DNA from: an uncultured Bacteroidota bacterium
GTDB taxonomy: Bacteria; Bacteroidota; Bacteroidia; UKL13-3
Length of the DNA stretch: 32,888 nt
Assembly (NCBI GenBank): GCA_903927505.1
Contig: CAIYNF010000159.1
Span: 1 to 32,888 of the forward strand
Direction: 5' to 3'
Made by a program: the position numbers and the translations under genes. The notes beneath the pieces are model-generated. The model had not been told where the DNA came from, ran no database searches, and worked only from the letters and a program-made list of their open reading frames with translations. Positions 7,801 through 16,965 of the stretch are shown piece by piece. Position 1 is the stretch's first letter; every line of letters starts with the position of its first letter.

Positions 7801-9141
7801 TTATGCTTCGTTTTTCTTAGCCGCTACAGCATTTTTTAACCATTCAAAGGTTACAGATTTTGGTCTTTCAATTGGCAAGCCCAAAGCTCTATCCCACATT
7901 AATGAGGCCATTACGCCTAAGGCACGACTCACACCAAAAAGAACGGTGTAGAAGTCATATTCTTTTAAGCCATAATGCAATAGCAAAGCGCCAGAATGCG
8001 CGTCTACGTTTGGCCAAGGGTTTTTGATTTTTCCTGTGCCTTCTAAAATGGGAGGTGCAACTTCATAAATGTTCCAAACAATATTTACCAATTCGTCGTC
8101 TGGCATATATGTTTTTGCAAATTCTTGTTGTGCCACAAAACGAGGGTCGGTTTTTCTAAGCACGGCATGGCCATAACCTGGAACCACTTTGCCATTTAAC
8201 AATGTTTTATGGATATATGCAGCAATTTCTTCTTTGCTTGGTGCATGACCAATTTCATCACGCATTTCAAAAATCCATCTTACTACTTCTTGGTTGGCCA
8301 ATCCGTGCAATGGACCTGCCAATCCGTTCATGGCTGCAGCAAATGAAAGATAAGGATCGCTCAAGGCCGAACCAACCAAGTGGGTAGTATGGGCCGAAAC
8401 ATTTCCACCTTCATGATCGGCATGAATAGTTAAATACAAACGCATTAACTTGTAGAATTCATTTTGATCGAAGCCCAACATGTGGGCAAAATTTGCTGCC
8501 CAATCCAAATCTGGATTTGGAGCAATATGCTCATTGTTTTTGTAGGTTCTTCTGTAAATATAAGCTGCAATTCTAGGCAAACGAGCCAAAAGGTTGGTTA
8601 CATCTTCGTAGGTAGGATCCCAATAATCTTTTTTATTGATTCCGTCATGGTAGGCTTTTGCAAACACAGATTCGTGTTGCATGGCCATAATACCAATGCT
8701 AAATTGGGTCATTGGATGCGTGGTAATTGGCAAAGAATCTAAAGTAGTGAAAACATGCGCAGGCACTTCCGCTCTTTCTCTCCAGGTTGCTTGAATATCT
8801 AATACATCCTCATAGGTGGGCATTTCACCTAACAACATCAAATAAAATAATCCTTCTGGAAGTGGCTCGGTTCCACCCGGAACTTTTGGAAGTTTTTCCC
8901 TCAATTCAGGAATGGTATAACCTCTAAAACGAATTCCTTCGTTTGCATCTAATAAAGAAGTTTCAGTTAATAGTCCAATAATGCCTTTTTGGCCTGCGTA
9001 AACATCTTCAACTGTAAATTGCCCAAGGGGCGTATTTCCGTTTTCTTTAACAAATTGCCTGATCTCTGCCGAAAGTGGCAAAGCTTTTTCGATAAACTTT
9101 TTCTTTAACTGACCCATTTTTCTAAATATTCTTAGACTCAA
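7801..9141 (-). CDS. gltA: Citrate synthase, mitochondrial-like type
   Basis: Condenses oxaloacetate and acetyl-CoA to citrate, the entry step of the TCA cycle, in the cytoplasm. The protein resembles the eukaryotic/mitochondrial branch rather than the E. coli hexameric one: it has [20 protein letters not shown] (240-259) and [10 protein letters not shown]. The catalytic triad can be placed as His279 (GPLHG), His325 (PGYGHAVLR) and Asp380 (NVDAHSG). Length is 446 residues from the first ATG. A second ATG at 9117 (MGQLKKKF) aligns better with the usual N-terminus of the family and may be the true start, giving 438 residues. The gene is alone in its transcription unit, diverging from the TonB-dependent receptor and ending at the hairpin at 7749-7781. 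Confidence 0.96.
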   Translation of the reverse strand: MSLRIFRKMGQLKKKFIEKALPLSAEIRQFVKENGNTPLGQFTVEDVYAGQKGIIGLLTETSLLDANEGIRFRGYTIPELREKLPKVPGGTEPLPEGLFYLMLLGEMPTYEDVLDIQATWRERAEVPAHVFTTLDSLPITTHPMTQFSIGIMAMQHESVFAKAYHDGINKKDYWDPTYEDVTNLLARLPRIAAYIYRRTYKNNEHIAPNPDLDWAANFAHMLGFDQNEFYKLMRLYLTIHADHEGGNVSAHTTHLVGSALSDPYLSFAAAMNGLAGPLHGLANQEVVRWIFEMRDEIGHAPSKEEIAAYIHKTLLNGKVVPGYGHAVLRKTDPRFVAQQEFAKTYMPDDELVNIVWNIYEVAPPILEGTGKIKNPWPNVDAHSGALLLHYGLKEYDFYTVLFGVSRALGVMASLMWDRALGLPIERPKSVTFEWLKNAVAAKKNEA

Positions 9142-9153
9142 ATAATAACCGCG

Positions 9154-9219
9154 CTAAATTAGTATTTGTTTTACAACTAAAACAAATTGTTTTAAAAAAT
9201 GCAGAAATTGTTATTTTTA
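9154..9219. promoter_or_regulatory. Divergent gltA / receptor promoter region with half-site array
   Basis: Three alternating half-sites occupy 9165-9194: TTTGTTTTA (9165-9173), CAAC spacer, TAAAACAAA (9178-9186), then TTGTTTTA (9187-9194), so two overlapping inverted repeats share the middle arm. Possible promoter cores are TAATTTAG (minus, 9154-9161) for gltA and TATTTTTA (plus, 9212-9219) for the receptor, each one base off TAnnTTTG. The repeats are seen directly; the operator role is inference. Confidence 0.45.
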
Positions 9220-9236
9220 CCAAGCGCCTAATTACT

Positions 9237-11558
9237 ATGAAGAGACACGTTTTTTATTTGTTTATGATATTTGTCAGCCTGCTGAAAACGCCCGTTTTTA
9301 GCCAAGGTTTGCTTATTAAGGGAGTTGTAATTGATGAGAATACATCTTTGCCACTTTCGGCTGTTTCGGTAACTTTAGATAAAAAATACAATACACTTAC
9401 AGATTCACATGGCTTTTTTTCTTTTTCTGTTCAGCCCGGAAAACACCAATTAAAGGTGAGTAGGGTTGGTTATAAAAACTACGATTTGGTTTTTGAAGAA
9501 CAATTAGAGGGTAAGCGTGAATTTCAAGTTGCATTAGCACCATTTGTTAACCAGCTGAACCAAGTTGTAATTGCAGGCTCTCGCGGCGCAAAGGAAGTGG
9601 CAAGGGAAGTCACCTCTGTAAATATTATTCAGCCCTATTTAATTAGTAATAGCAATGCCACAGATTTATCTGAGGTGTTAAATAAAGTGCCAGGTGTAAG
9701 TGTGGTAGATGGACAAGCTACTATTAGAGGTGGCGTAGGTTTCTCTTATAATACTGGCAGCAGGGTTGCAGTGTTGTTAGATGATATGCCCTTGCTTGGT
9801 GCCGACTTGGGCGATATTCAATGGTCGTTTTTACCCATAGAAGCGGCCGAACAAATTGAAATTATTAAAGGGTCTGCCTCAGTTTTGTATGGTTCTTCTG
9901 CTTTAAACGGAACCGTAAATGTGCGCACAGGCTGGGGTTCGGCTAAACCAATTACCAAGTTTCAATTTTATGAGGGCATACTTTCTAATCCAAAAAGAAA
10001 GGAAATGATTTGGTGGTCGCCTTCTTCTCATCCTTCAAACAGTGGTATGTTTTATAGCCACAAACAAAGTTGGGGTAAATTTGACTTAGTAGTTTGTGGT
10101 AATTTAAATGCCGTACATAGTCATTTGCAAGGAGCAGATTTAAATAGAGGAAGAAATTACCTTAAAACACGTTACCGCTTTACCCCTAATTTAAGTGCGG
10201 GTATCAATGTAAATATGATGGTGGAGCAAGCAGGTCGCTTCTTTTTATGGGCCGATGCCGATACGGGTGCACTCAAACCATTAGACAATTATGTGGTTGA
10301 CGATTTCTTTAGAATCATTTCATTAGATCCCCATTTAGAATACAAAAAAGGTAAAACTACCCAAACATTTAAAGCGCGCATGTACCAAGTAAAGCGCTTT
10401 GTAGACAGAGCTGTTCATCCATTAGACAATGATGCAATTGCCAATTTATATGCCTTTGATTATAATTTAAAAACCAGTTTGTTTAAAAACTTTTACCTAA
10501 CCTCGGGTACCTATTTAACTAGTCTATGGGCGGTGGGTAATGTATACAAAGGTGAATTTGCTGGCTTTAGCAGAGCCGTTTTTACTCAGGCCGATTACCG
10601 TTACAAACGTTGGAGTTTTGTATTAGGAGGCCGGTATGAAATTAACGGATTAGATAAATACCAAGAAAGCACCGGTTTGCTCAAACGTATTGGCGCTAAT
10701 TTTCAAGCAGCAGAAAAAACTTTTTTACGCGCCAATTATTCAGAAGGTTATCGCTTTCCAACTATTGGTGAAAAATATGTGGAAGATAAAGCGGCCAGTA
10801 TTCGTTTGTTTCCTAACGATAAATTGGTTTCAGAACGAGGGTTTACAGCAGAGTTTGGTGTGCAGCAAGGATTTAAAATTGGCAATTTTAATGGCTCCAT
10901 AGATTTTGCCATTTTCGATCAAGAGTACGACAGCATGATTGATTTTAGGTTCGACCAATGGCTGTCTTCAATAGATTACCCTACATTGCCAATTTGGCAA
11001 AGGGTAGGCTTTAAGGCTGTAAATATTGGCCAAACGCGGGCGGCAGGTTTTGAAATAAGTGTAAGTGGCGAAGGTAGAATAGGTGATGTGTTAATTAGAA
11101 CTTTAGGTGGTTTTACCTATTCTTTGCCAATGAACTTAAGCACTAATCCTGAAATGGCAGATTGGGGTAATTATTGCACAGCTTTCTTTAATAGTTTTGG
11201 TAAATTAGATAGCTCAAAATATTATGGCGCGCTATTGCCTTATAGAAATAGAAAAACTGCTAAATGGGATATTGAGGCTTCGTTGAAGAAATTTTCATTG
11301 GGTTATTCCCTCAATTATTTCAGTGTATATGAAAAAGTGGATGCCTTCTTTCCTGTGTTTATCCCAAGTGTAAAAACATTTTTTGAAAGAGCCGGAAGGG
11401 GTAACTTAATTCAAAACATACGTTTCTCCTACCAAATGACACAACAAAGTCGCTTGGCAATTTTAATAAACAATTTTACTAACGAAGAATATGCCACACG
11501 TCCAGGGAAAATGGACCCAATGCGCAGTTTTAATGTACAATTAAGGATAATGTTTTAA
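9237..11558 (+). CDS. TonB-dependent outer-membrane receptor
   Basis: A 773-residue outer-membrane active transporter for an unknown ligand, energised by TonB-ExbBD. A signal peptide (1-22, ending VFSQ) is followed by a carboxypeptidase-regulatory-like domain (about 26-100, with IKGVVIDENTSLPLSAVSVT and VSRVGYKNYDL). The plug domain covers about 115-235 (DLSEVLNKVPGVSVVDGQA, VAVLLDDMPLLGADLGDIQ, AAEQIEIIKGSASVLYGSSA), and a beta-barrel ends in the terminal Phe of NVQLRIMF. It is not a SusC-type receptor: it is shorter and no SusD gene follows. The MFS gene starts 19 bases after its stop, so receptor and transporter are probably one operon, which suggests but does not show a shared substrate. 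Confidence 0.93.
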   Translation: MKRHVFYLFMIFVSLLKTPVFSQGLLIKGVVIDENTSLPLSAVSVTLDKKYNTLTDSHGFFSFSVQPGKHQLKVSRVGYKNYDLVFEEQLEGKREFQVALAPFVNQLNQVVIAGSRGAKEVAREVTSVNIIQPYLISNSNATDLSEVLNKVPGVSVVDGQATIRGGVGFSYNTGSRVAVLLDDMPLLGADLGDIQWSFLPIEAAEQIEIIKGSASVLYGSSALNGTVNVRTGWGSAKPITKFQFYEGILSNPKRKEMIWWSPSSHPSNSGMFYSHKQSWGKFDLVVCGNLNAVHSHLQGADLNRGRNYLKTRYRFTPNLSAGINVNMMVEQAGRFFLWADADTGALKPLDNYVVDDFFRIISLDPHLEYKKGKTTQTFKARMYQVKRFVDRAVHPLDNDAIANLYAFDYNLKTSLFKNFYLTSGTYLTSLWAVGNVYKGEFAGFSRAVFTQADYRYKRWSFVLGGRYEINGLDKYQESTGLLKRIGANFQAAEKTFLRANYSEGYRFPTIGEKYVEDKAASIRLFPNDKLVSERGFTAEFGVQQGFKIGNFNGSIDFAIFDQEYDSMIDFRFDQWLSSIDYPTLPIWQRVGFKAVNIGQTRAAGFEISVSGEGRIGDVLIRTLGGFTYSLPMNLSTNPEMADWGNYCTAFFNSFGKLDSSKYYGALLPYRNRKTAKWDIEASLKKFSLGYSLNYFSVYEKVDAFFPVFIPSVKTFFERAGRGNLIQNIRFSYQMTQQSRLAILINNFTNEEYATRPGKMDPMRSFNVQLRIMF

Positions 11559-11577
11559 TTAATGCGTTAATTGCGGC

Positions 11578-12786
11578 ATGAAAAATAAGTCGCCTATTTT
11601 TGTACTTTTTGTTACCATCTTAATTGATTTATTGGGATTTGGCCTCATTATTCCCATACTTCCCATTTTTGCGAGCGAGCTTAACGCAGGTCCATTTGTT
11701 ATTGGATTAATTGCTGGAATATACTCCTTAATGAACTTTTTGTTTGCACCTTTTTGGGGGACATTGAGTGATAAAATTGGAAGAAGACCTGTTATGCTTA
11801 TCAGCATATTTTTAACCATGCTTTCTTATGTGTTTTTCTCCTTTACGCACAGTTTAACTTTCTTAATTATTTCGCGCATATTTTCGGGAATGGGTTCGGC
11901 AAATATTTCTGCTGCCCAAGCATATATTGCAGATATTACAACGCCAGAAAACAGGGCCAAAAATATGGGTATCATTGGTGCTGGATTTGGATTGGGTTTT
12001 ATTTTTGGTCCACCCGTAGGAGGTTATTTGAAATCTATCAGTGGTGCCGGAAGTGTTGATATTGTAGGTTATTTTGCTGCGGGCTTGTGTGCATTTAATC
12101 TGCTATTGGCCTATTTATATTTGCCAGAATCACTAAAGGTAAAGAACCCAGATAAGGCATTTAGTTTTAAGCCAATTGCCAATATACTTCATGAACTAAA
12201 AAAGCCTGTAATCAGCGAGTTAATTTCTATCAACTTTTTATTTGTAGTTGCCTTTTCAATGATGTCGTTAACAGCGGCTATATTATGGGCCGAACACTAC
12301 GGATTTGACACCAAACAAATAGGCTATGTGTTTATGTATATTGGCTTAACTGCTGCCATTGTACAAGGAGGTTTGGTTGGTAAATTAAGCAAGGCTTTTG
12401 GTGAGAAAAAGTTGTTGTTGTATGGTTCATTATTAATGGCTTTTGGCTTAGCCACTTTGCCCTTTGCACCAACAGATATGTTCTTCTTTCAATTTATTAG
12501 TTTAGGTTTAATTTCACTAGCAAACGGCTGTTTAACGCCTTCTATAAATTCACTTATTTCGCAGGCGGCAAATCCAGGAGAGCAGGGCCAAGCTTTAGGC
12601 ACCAACCAATCTCTGGGGTCCTTGGCAAGGGTTGTAGGACCTGTGCTTGGAGGTTTTCTGTTTAACTTACATTATACTTTACCCTACCTTCTTGGAGCAG
12701 TATTAATGATAGGGGCTTATGGCGTTTCTAAGTTGCTCAAAAATCAAAATACCACCGATGCCAATATGGTAACGGAAATTAATTAA
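11578..12786 (+). CDS. MFS transporter, TetA/DHA1-like
   Basis: A 402-residue inner-membrane protein with about 12 hydrophobic helices. The first helix carries the DHA1/TetA-like phrase ILIDLLGFGLIIPILP (14-29), the loop after helix 2 has motif A as GTLSDKIGRRPVML (61-74), and GFIFGPPVGGYL is the motif C-like antiporter signature. By family it would export a drug-like compound in exchange for protons; some relatives import siderophores instead. It lies 19 bases after the TonB-dependent receptor and 28 bases before the RND adaptor gene on the same strand, so all may be transcribed together. The substrate cannot be told from sequence; calling it a tetracycline resistance gene would go beyond the evidence. 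Confidence 0.92.
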   Translation: MKNKSPIFVLFVTILIDLLGFGLIIPILPIFASELNAGPFVIGLIAGIYSLMNFLFAPFWGTLSDKIGRRPVMLISIFLTMLSYVFFSFTHSLTFLIISRIFSGMGSANISAAQAYIADITTPENRAKNMGIIGAGFGLGFIFGPPVGGYLKSISGAGSVDIVGYFAAGLCAFNLLLAYLYLPESLKVKNPDKAFSFKPIANILHELKKPVISELISINFLFVVAFSMMSLTAAILWAEHYGFDTKQIGYVFMYIGLTAAIVQGGLVGKLSKAFGEKKLLLYGSLLMAFGLATLPFAPTDMFFFQFISLGLISLANGCLTPSINSLISQAANPGEQGQALGTNQSLGSLARVVGPVLGGFLFNLHYTLPYLLGAVLMIGAYGVSKLLKNQNTTDANMVTEIN

Positions 12787-12814
12787 TCTGCTATTTCTAT
12801 TTTAGTAAATATTC

Positions 12815-13879
12815 ATGAAAAGGTTTAAAAATATATTCATATTACTTGCCATCATAACTTTGTTATTGGTGCTAAAATTTTTCTGTGGTACCAAGAAAAT
12901 GGAGCAAGGAGCAAAACCCGGTGGTCCATCTAAAATGCCAGTGAAGGTGAGTGTGCAGGTGCTAAAAGGAGAATTGGTTTCGCCAGTTTATCATGTGAGT
13001 GGAAGTCTTTTGGCCAATGAGCAAGTGCAGTTAAATTGTGAAGCGCAAGGCTTGGTTAAAAATATGTTGTTTAAGGAAGGTGCACGGGTTGCTAAAGGGG
13101 CGCTGTTAATGAAAATAAATGATGCCGATTTACAAGCGCAGTTAAAGAAAGCGCTTGCCAATAAAAAACTAAAAGAAGACAATGCCAAACGCAATGAGGT
13201 GTTATTGAAAAAAGAGGCCATGGCACAAGCAGATTACGACTTTTCTGTAAATGAACTCAATGCTATAAATGCCGATATTGATTACCTAAAGGAAATGATC
13301 CGCAAAACGGAAATTCGTGCCCCTTTTAATGGCAATATTGGTTTGCGTAATATAAGTGAGGGCGCTTATGTAACGCTCAATACCAACATTGCCACCTTGC
13401 AAGATGTATCAAAATTAAAGATTGATTTTTCTGTGCCAGAAAAGTATGCACTTAAAGTAAATATTGGAGATGAAATTAGTTTCACGGTTAGTGGTTCGGA
13501 TGAAGTTTATACCGCAAAAATATATGCCCGCGATGCAGCTATTTCTAGCGATACGCGCTCAGTAAAAATGCGTGCTTTGTGCAATAACAATTCAGGTAAT
13601 TTAATGCCAGGTTTGTTTGCTACTATTACCATGAATTTAGGTTCGGACCGAAACTCTTATATGATACCTACCCAAGCATTGGTGCCAATTTTAAAAGGGC
13701 AAAAAGTTTATGTGGTGCAAGGAGATTCGGCAATTGAAAAAATGGTGAAAACAGGCTTTAGAAGTGAGACCCAAATAGAAATTACCGATGGCCTTAATGC
13801 AGGCGATTCACTTATTGTTGAAGGTATCATGTACATGAAAACAGGTGTGAGAGTTAAAGTGGGCAAATCAAAATTATGA
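12815..13879 (+). CDS. RND efflux periplasmic adaptor (membrane fusion protein)
   Basis: A 354-residue AcrA/MexA-type linker between the inner-membrane RND pump and the TolC-like channel. One N-terminal hydrophobic segment (8-24) anchors it; the Cys that follows (LKFFCGT) is not in a good lipobox. The first lipoyl half is at about 66-103 (CEAQGLVKNMLFKEGARVAK), a helical hairpin follows (about 104-160, Lys/Ala-rich), and the second half has the family signature TEIRAPFNGNIG (165-176). Beta-barrel and membrane-proximal parts complete it (TRSVKMRALCNN, LMPGLFATITMN). Its stop overlaps the pump's ATG by four bases (ATGA), so translation is coupled. Confidence 0.95.
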   Translation: MKRFKNIFILLAIITLLLVLKFFCGTKKMEQGAKPGGPSKMPVKVSVQVLKGELVSPVYHVSGSLLANEQVQLNCEAQGLVKNMLFKEGARVAKGALLMKINDADLQAQLKKALANKKLKEDNAKRNEVLLKKEAMAQADYDFSVNELNAINADIDYLKEMIRKTEIRAPFNGNIGLRNISEGAYVTLNTNIATLQDVSKLKIDFSVPEKYALKVNIGDEISFTVSGSDEVYTAKIYARDAAISSDTRSVKMRALCNNNSGNLMPGLFATITMNLGSDRNSYMIPTQALVPILKGQKVYVVQGDSAIEKMVKTGFRSETQIEITDGLNAGDSLIVEGIMYMKTGVRVKVGKSKL

Positions 13880-16800
13880 GTTTAGCGAGTACCAGTATCA
13901 ATAGGCCAGTGTTGGCCGTGGTGTGTTCCATTCTCATTGTAATGTTTGGCGCCATTTCTTTTAATTATTTGGGTGTGCGTGAATTCCCAAGTATTGATCC
14001 GCCTGTTATTACGGTTAGAACAAGTTATACAGGTGCCAATCCAGATATCATTGAATCGCAAATAACAGAGCCACTGGAAAAAGCAATCAATGGTATTGCA
14101 GGTATTCGTTCTATCTCTTCTTCAAGCAACCAAGGGAGCAGTACCATCACGGTTGAATTTGGATTAACATCAAATTTGGAAGAGGCTGCCAATGATGTGC
14201 GCGACAAAGTTTCGCAAACACTCAAACAATTGCCACAAGATATAGATGCCCCACCTGTGGTGAGTAAAGCAGATGCCAATTCTGATGCCATTGTTTCACT
14301 TACGCTGCAGAGCGATTCGCGTTCGCGCTTAGACCTAAACGACTATGCCGAAAATGTGGTAATGGAGCGTTTGCAAACCATACCTGGTGTGAGCAATATT
14401 CAAATTTGGGGTCAGAAAAAATATGCCATGCGCCTTTGGCTCGATCCAGATAAGTTGGCTGCCTTTGGTTTAACACCCTTGGATGTACGTTCTGCTTTAG
14501 ATAGAGAAAATATAGAATTGCCAGGAGGAAAAATTACTGGCGACAATATGGAATTGGCTATTAAAACTGTGGGTAGGTATACTACCGAAGAGCAGTTTAA
14601 CAATATTGTTATTAAAAATATTGGCACCCAAGTGGTGCGCATGGCAGATATTGGCAGGGCGGTGCTTGGACCAGAAAACGAAGAGTCGATGTTAAAGTCG
14701 TCCGGTATGCCTTTGATAGGTTTAGGTTTAGTGCCTCAGCCGGGTGCTAATTACATTGAAATAGCCGATGAATTTTACCGCAGGTACGCCATCATTCAAA
14801 AGGAAGTGCCAAGTGATATTCATTTAAATGTTGCCTTAGACAATACAAAATTTGTGCGCACTTCCATTAGCGAAGTAGGCGAAACTTTATTGATTGCTTT
14901 CTTATTAGTAGTGCTCATTATCTTTTTGTTTTTCCGTGATTGGCTTATTGCAATCCGACCATTGGTAGATATTCCGGTATCCTTAATAGGTTCTTTTTTT
15001 ATTATGTACATGGCTGGCTTTAGTATCAATATCCTTACGCTTTTGGCCATTGTTTTGGCAACTGGTTTGGTGGTAGATGATGGTATTGTAGTAACAGAGA
15101 ATATTTTTAAGAAAATAGAGGAGGGATTAAATCCTCGTCAGGCCGCCATTAAAGGAACCAATGAAATTTTCTTTGCTGTAATTGCTACCTCAATCACCTT
15201 AGCGGTTGTGTTTTTACCTATTATTTTTATTCAAGGATTTGTAGGTCGTTTGTTCCGTGAATTTGGGGTCGTCGTGGCTGGTTCGGTATTAATCTCTGCC
15301 TTTGTTTCGCTAACACTCACGCCTGTTTTAAACGTTTTCTTGCAAAGGAAAAACAATAAGCATTCTAAATTTTATGAACGAACCGAACCTTTTTTTGTAA
15401 ACCTAAATAATGCCTATTCCAAATCTTTGGAAAAGATGTTTCAAAACAGGTGGCAGGTATGGACGCTTATTGCGGTGAGCATGGTATTGATTTTTGTGAT
15501 AGGTAAAAACTTGCAATCGGAATTATCGCCATTGGATGATAGAAGTTGGATGCGTATTAGTTCAACCGCACCAGAGGGTACCTCTTTTGATTATATGGAC
15601 AGGTATATGGACCAAATTTCAAGTTTGGTAGATGATTCTATTCCAGAAAAAAGAATGACTTTGGTGGTAACCGCTCCGGGCTTTACAGGAAGTGGTGCCA
15701 TGAATACAGGATTTGTGCGTGTCATGCTTTCGGAAGCCGATCAAAGAAAACGATCGCAACAACAAATTGCGCAAAAACTGCAACAGCAATTAATGGGTTT
15801 AACGGGTGCTAAATCTTTTGTTATTCAAGACCAAACCATAACAGGAACAGGTGGTTCGCGTGCGGGATTGCCCGTACAATTTATTTTGCAGAACCAAGAT
15901 TTTAGTAAAATACAAAGCTATTTGCCAAAATTTTTGGAAGAGGTAAATGCCAGTAAAGTTTTTCAAGGGGTTGATGTAAACTTAAAGTTTAACCGACCAG
16001 AATTGGTGATAAATTTTGATAGAGAACGCGCAAAAAATTTAGGTGTGAGTGTGCAAACCGTAGCCCAAACTTTGCAGTTTGCCTATGGTGGTATGCGCTA
16101 TGGTTACTTCACCAAAAACGGCAAGCAATACCAAATTATTGGGCAGGTGGAGCGCGAACACCGCGATGCGCCTATTGATTTAAAATCACTTTATGTGCGC
16201 AATGATAGAGGCACATTAATTCAATTAGACAATATTGTATCTATTGTAGAACAAAGTAGTCCGCCTCAATTATACCATTACAACAGGTACAAAGCGGCAA
16301 CGGTTTCTGCGGGTTTAGCGCCAGGCAAAACAATTGGTGACGGTATTGATGAAATGAAACGCATTCAGAAAAAAGTATTAGACGATTCATTCACAACAGA
16401 TTTGGGTGGTCCTTCACGCGATTTTTCTGAAAGTTCATCCAATACCTTGTTTGCGTTTATTTTGGCTTTGATACTGGTTTACCTTGTATTGGCAGCGCAG
16501 TTTGAAAGTTTTATTGATCCAATAATTATCATGTTTACTGTTCCTTTGGCTTTGGCAGGAGCATTAATAACACTTTGGTATTTTGATCAAACCATGAATA
16601 TTTTTAGCCAAATTGGAATTATTGTTCTCTTAGGTTTGGTTACCAAAAATGGAATTTTAATTGTGGAGTTTGCCAACCAGAAACGCGCCCATGGCATGCC
16701 AAAATTACAAGCGGTAAAAGAAGCAGCGGTTTCTCGTTTGCGTCCCATTATGATGACCAGCCTAGCAACCATTTTGGGGGCATTGCCCATTGCCCTAGCC

Positions 16801-16965
16801 CTTGGTGCAGGTGCCAAAAGTAGGGTTTCTTTGGGAATGGTAATTATTGGCGGATTGCTGTTTTCTGGCTTCTTAACTTTATATGTTATTCCTGTAGTTT
16901 ATGAATTTATGTCGGGTAAAAAGAAAATTGAATCACCAAGTGAAATAACAAATGAAGAACACTAA
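13876..16965 (+). CDS. RND efflux permease, AcrB/MexB-like
   Basis: A 1029-residue inner-membrane proton antiporter that exports hydrophobic compounds through the adaptor and TolC channel. It has 12 expected membrane helices and two large periplasmic loops. It opens with the typical ASTSINRPVLAVVCSILIVM and GVREFPSIDPPVITV. The proton-relay residues of AcrB are present: the adjacent Asp401 and Asp402 in ATGLVVDDGIVVTEN, and Lys924 in LLGLVTKNGILIVEFANQ. This marks it as a drug/hydrophobe exporter of the HAE type rather than a heavy-metal pump. It overlaps the adaptor gene by four bases and the TolC-like gene by 14 bases, giving a compact three-gene pump operon. The substrate is unknown and no local repressor gene is seen. 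Confidence 0.96.
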   Translation: MSLASTSINRPVLAVVCSILIVMFGAISFNYLGVREFPSIDPPVITVRTSYTGANPDIIESQITEPLEKAINGIAGIRSISSSSNQGSSTITVEFGLTSNLEEAANDVRDKVSQTLKQLPQDIDAPPVVSKADANSDAIVSLTLQSDSRSRLDLNDYAENVVMERLQTIPGVSNIQIWGQKKYAMRLWLDPDKLAAFGLTPLDVRSALDRENIELPGGKITGDNMELAIKTVGRYTTEEQFNNIVIKNIGTQVVRMADIGRAVLGPENEESMLKSSGMPLIGLGLVPQPGANYIEIADEFYRRYAIIQKEVPSDIHLNVALDNTKFVRTSISEVGETLLIAFLLVVLIIFLFFRDWLIAIRPLVDIPVSLIGSFFIMYMAGFSINILTLLAIVLATGLVVDDGIVVTENIFKKIEEGLNPRQAAIKGTNEIFFAVIATSITLAVVFLPIIFIQGFVGRLFREFGVVVAGSVLISAFVSLTLTPVLNVFLQRKNNKHSKFYERTEPFFVNLNNAYSKSLEKMFQNRWQVWTLIAVSMVLIFVIGKNLQSELSPLDDRSWMRISSTAPEGTSFDYMDRYMDQISSLVDDSIPEKRMTLVVTAPGFTGSGAMNTGFVRVMLSEADQRKRSQQQIAQKLQQQLMGLTGAKSFVIQDQTITGTGGSRAGLPVQFILQNQDFSKIQSYLPKFLEEVNASKVFQGVDVNLKFNRPELVINFDRERAKNLGVSVQTVAQTLQFAYGGMRYGYFTKNGKQYQIIGQVEREHRDAPIDLKSLYVRNDRGTLIQLDNIVSIVEQSSPPQLYHYNRYKAATVSAGLAPGKTIGDGIDEMKRIQKKVLDDSFTTDLGGPSRDFSESSSNTLFAFILALILVYLVLAAQFESFIDPIIIMFTVPLALAGALITLWYFDQTMNIFSQIGIIVLLGLVTKNGILIVEFANQKRAHGMPKLQAVKEAAVSRLRPIMMTSLATILGALPIALALGAGAKSRVSLGMVIIGGLLFSGFLTLYVIPVVYEFMSGKKKIESPSEITNEEH

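Noticed and set aside
11578-12786. Tetracycline resistance gene
   Set aside because: The protein is TetA-like only at family level; no regulator tetR is adjacent and the motifs do not fix a substrate.
12875-12892. Lipobox in the RND adaptor (LKFFCGT)
   Set aside because: Lys and two Phe before the Cys do not fit the usual L-[AS]-[GA]-C pattern; a simple membrane anchor is more likely.
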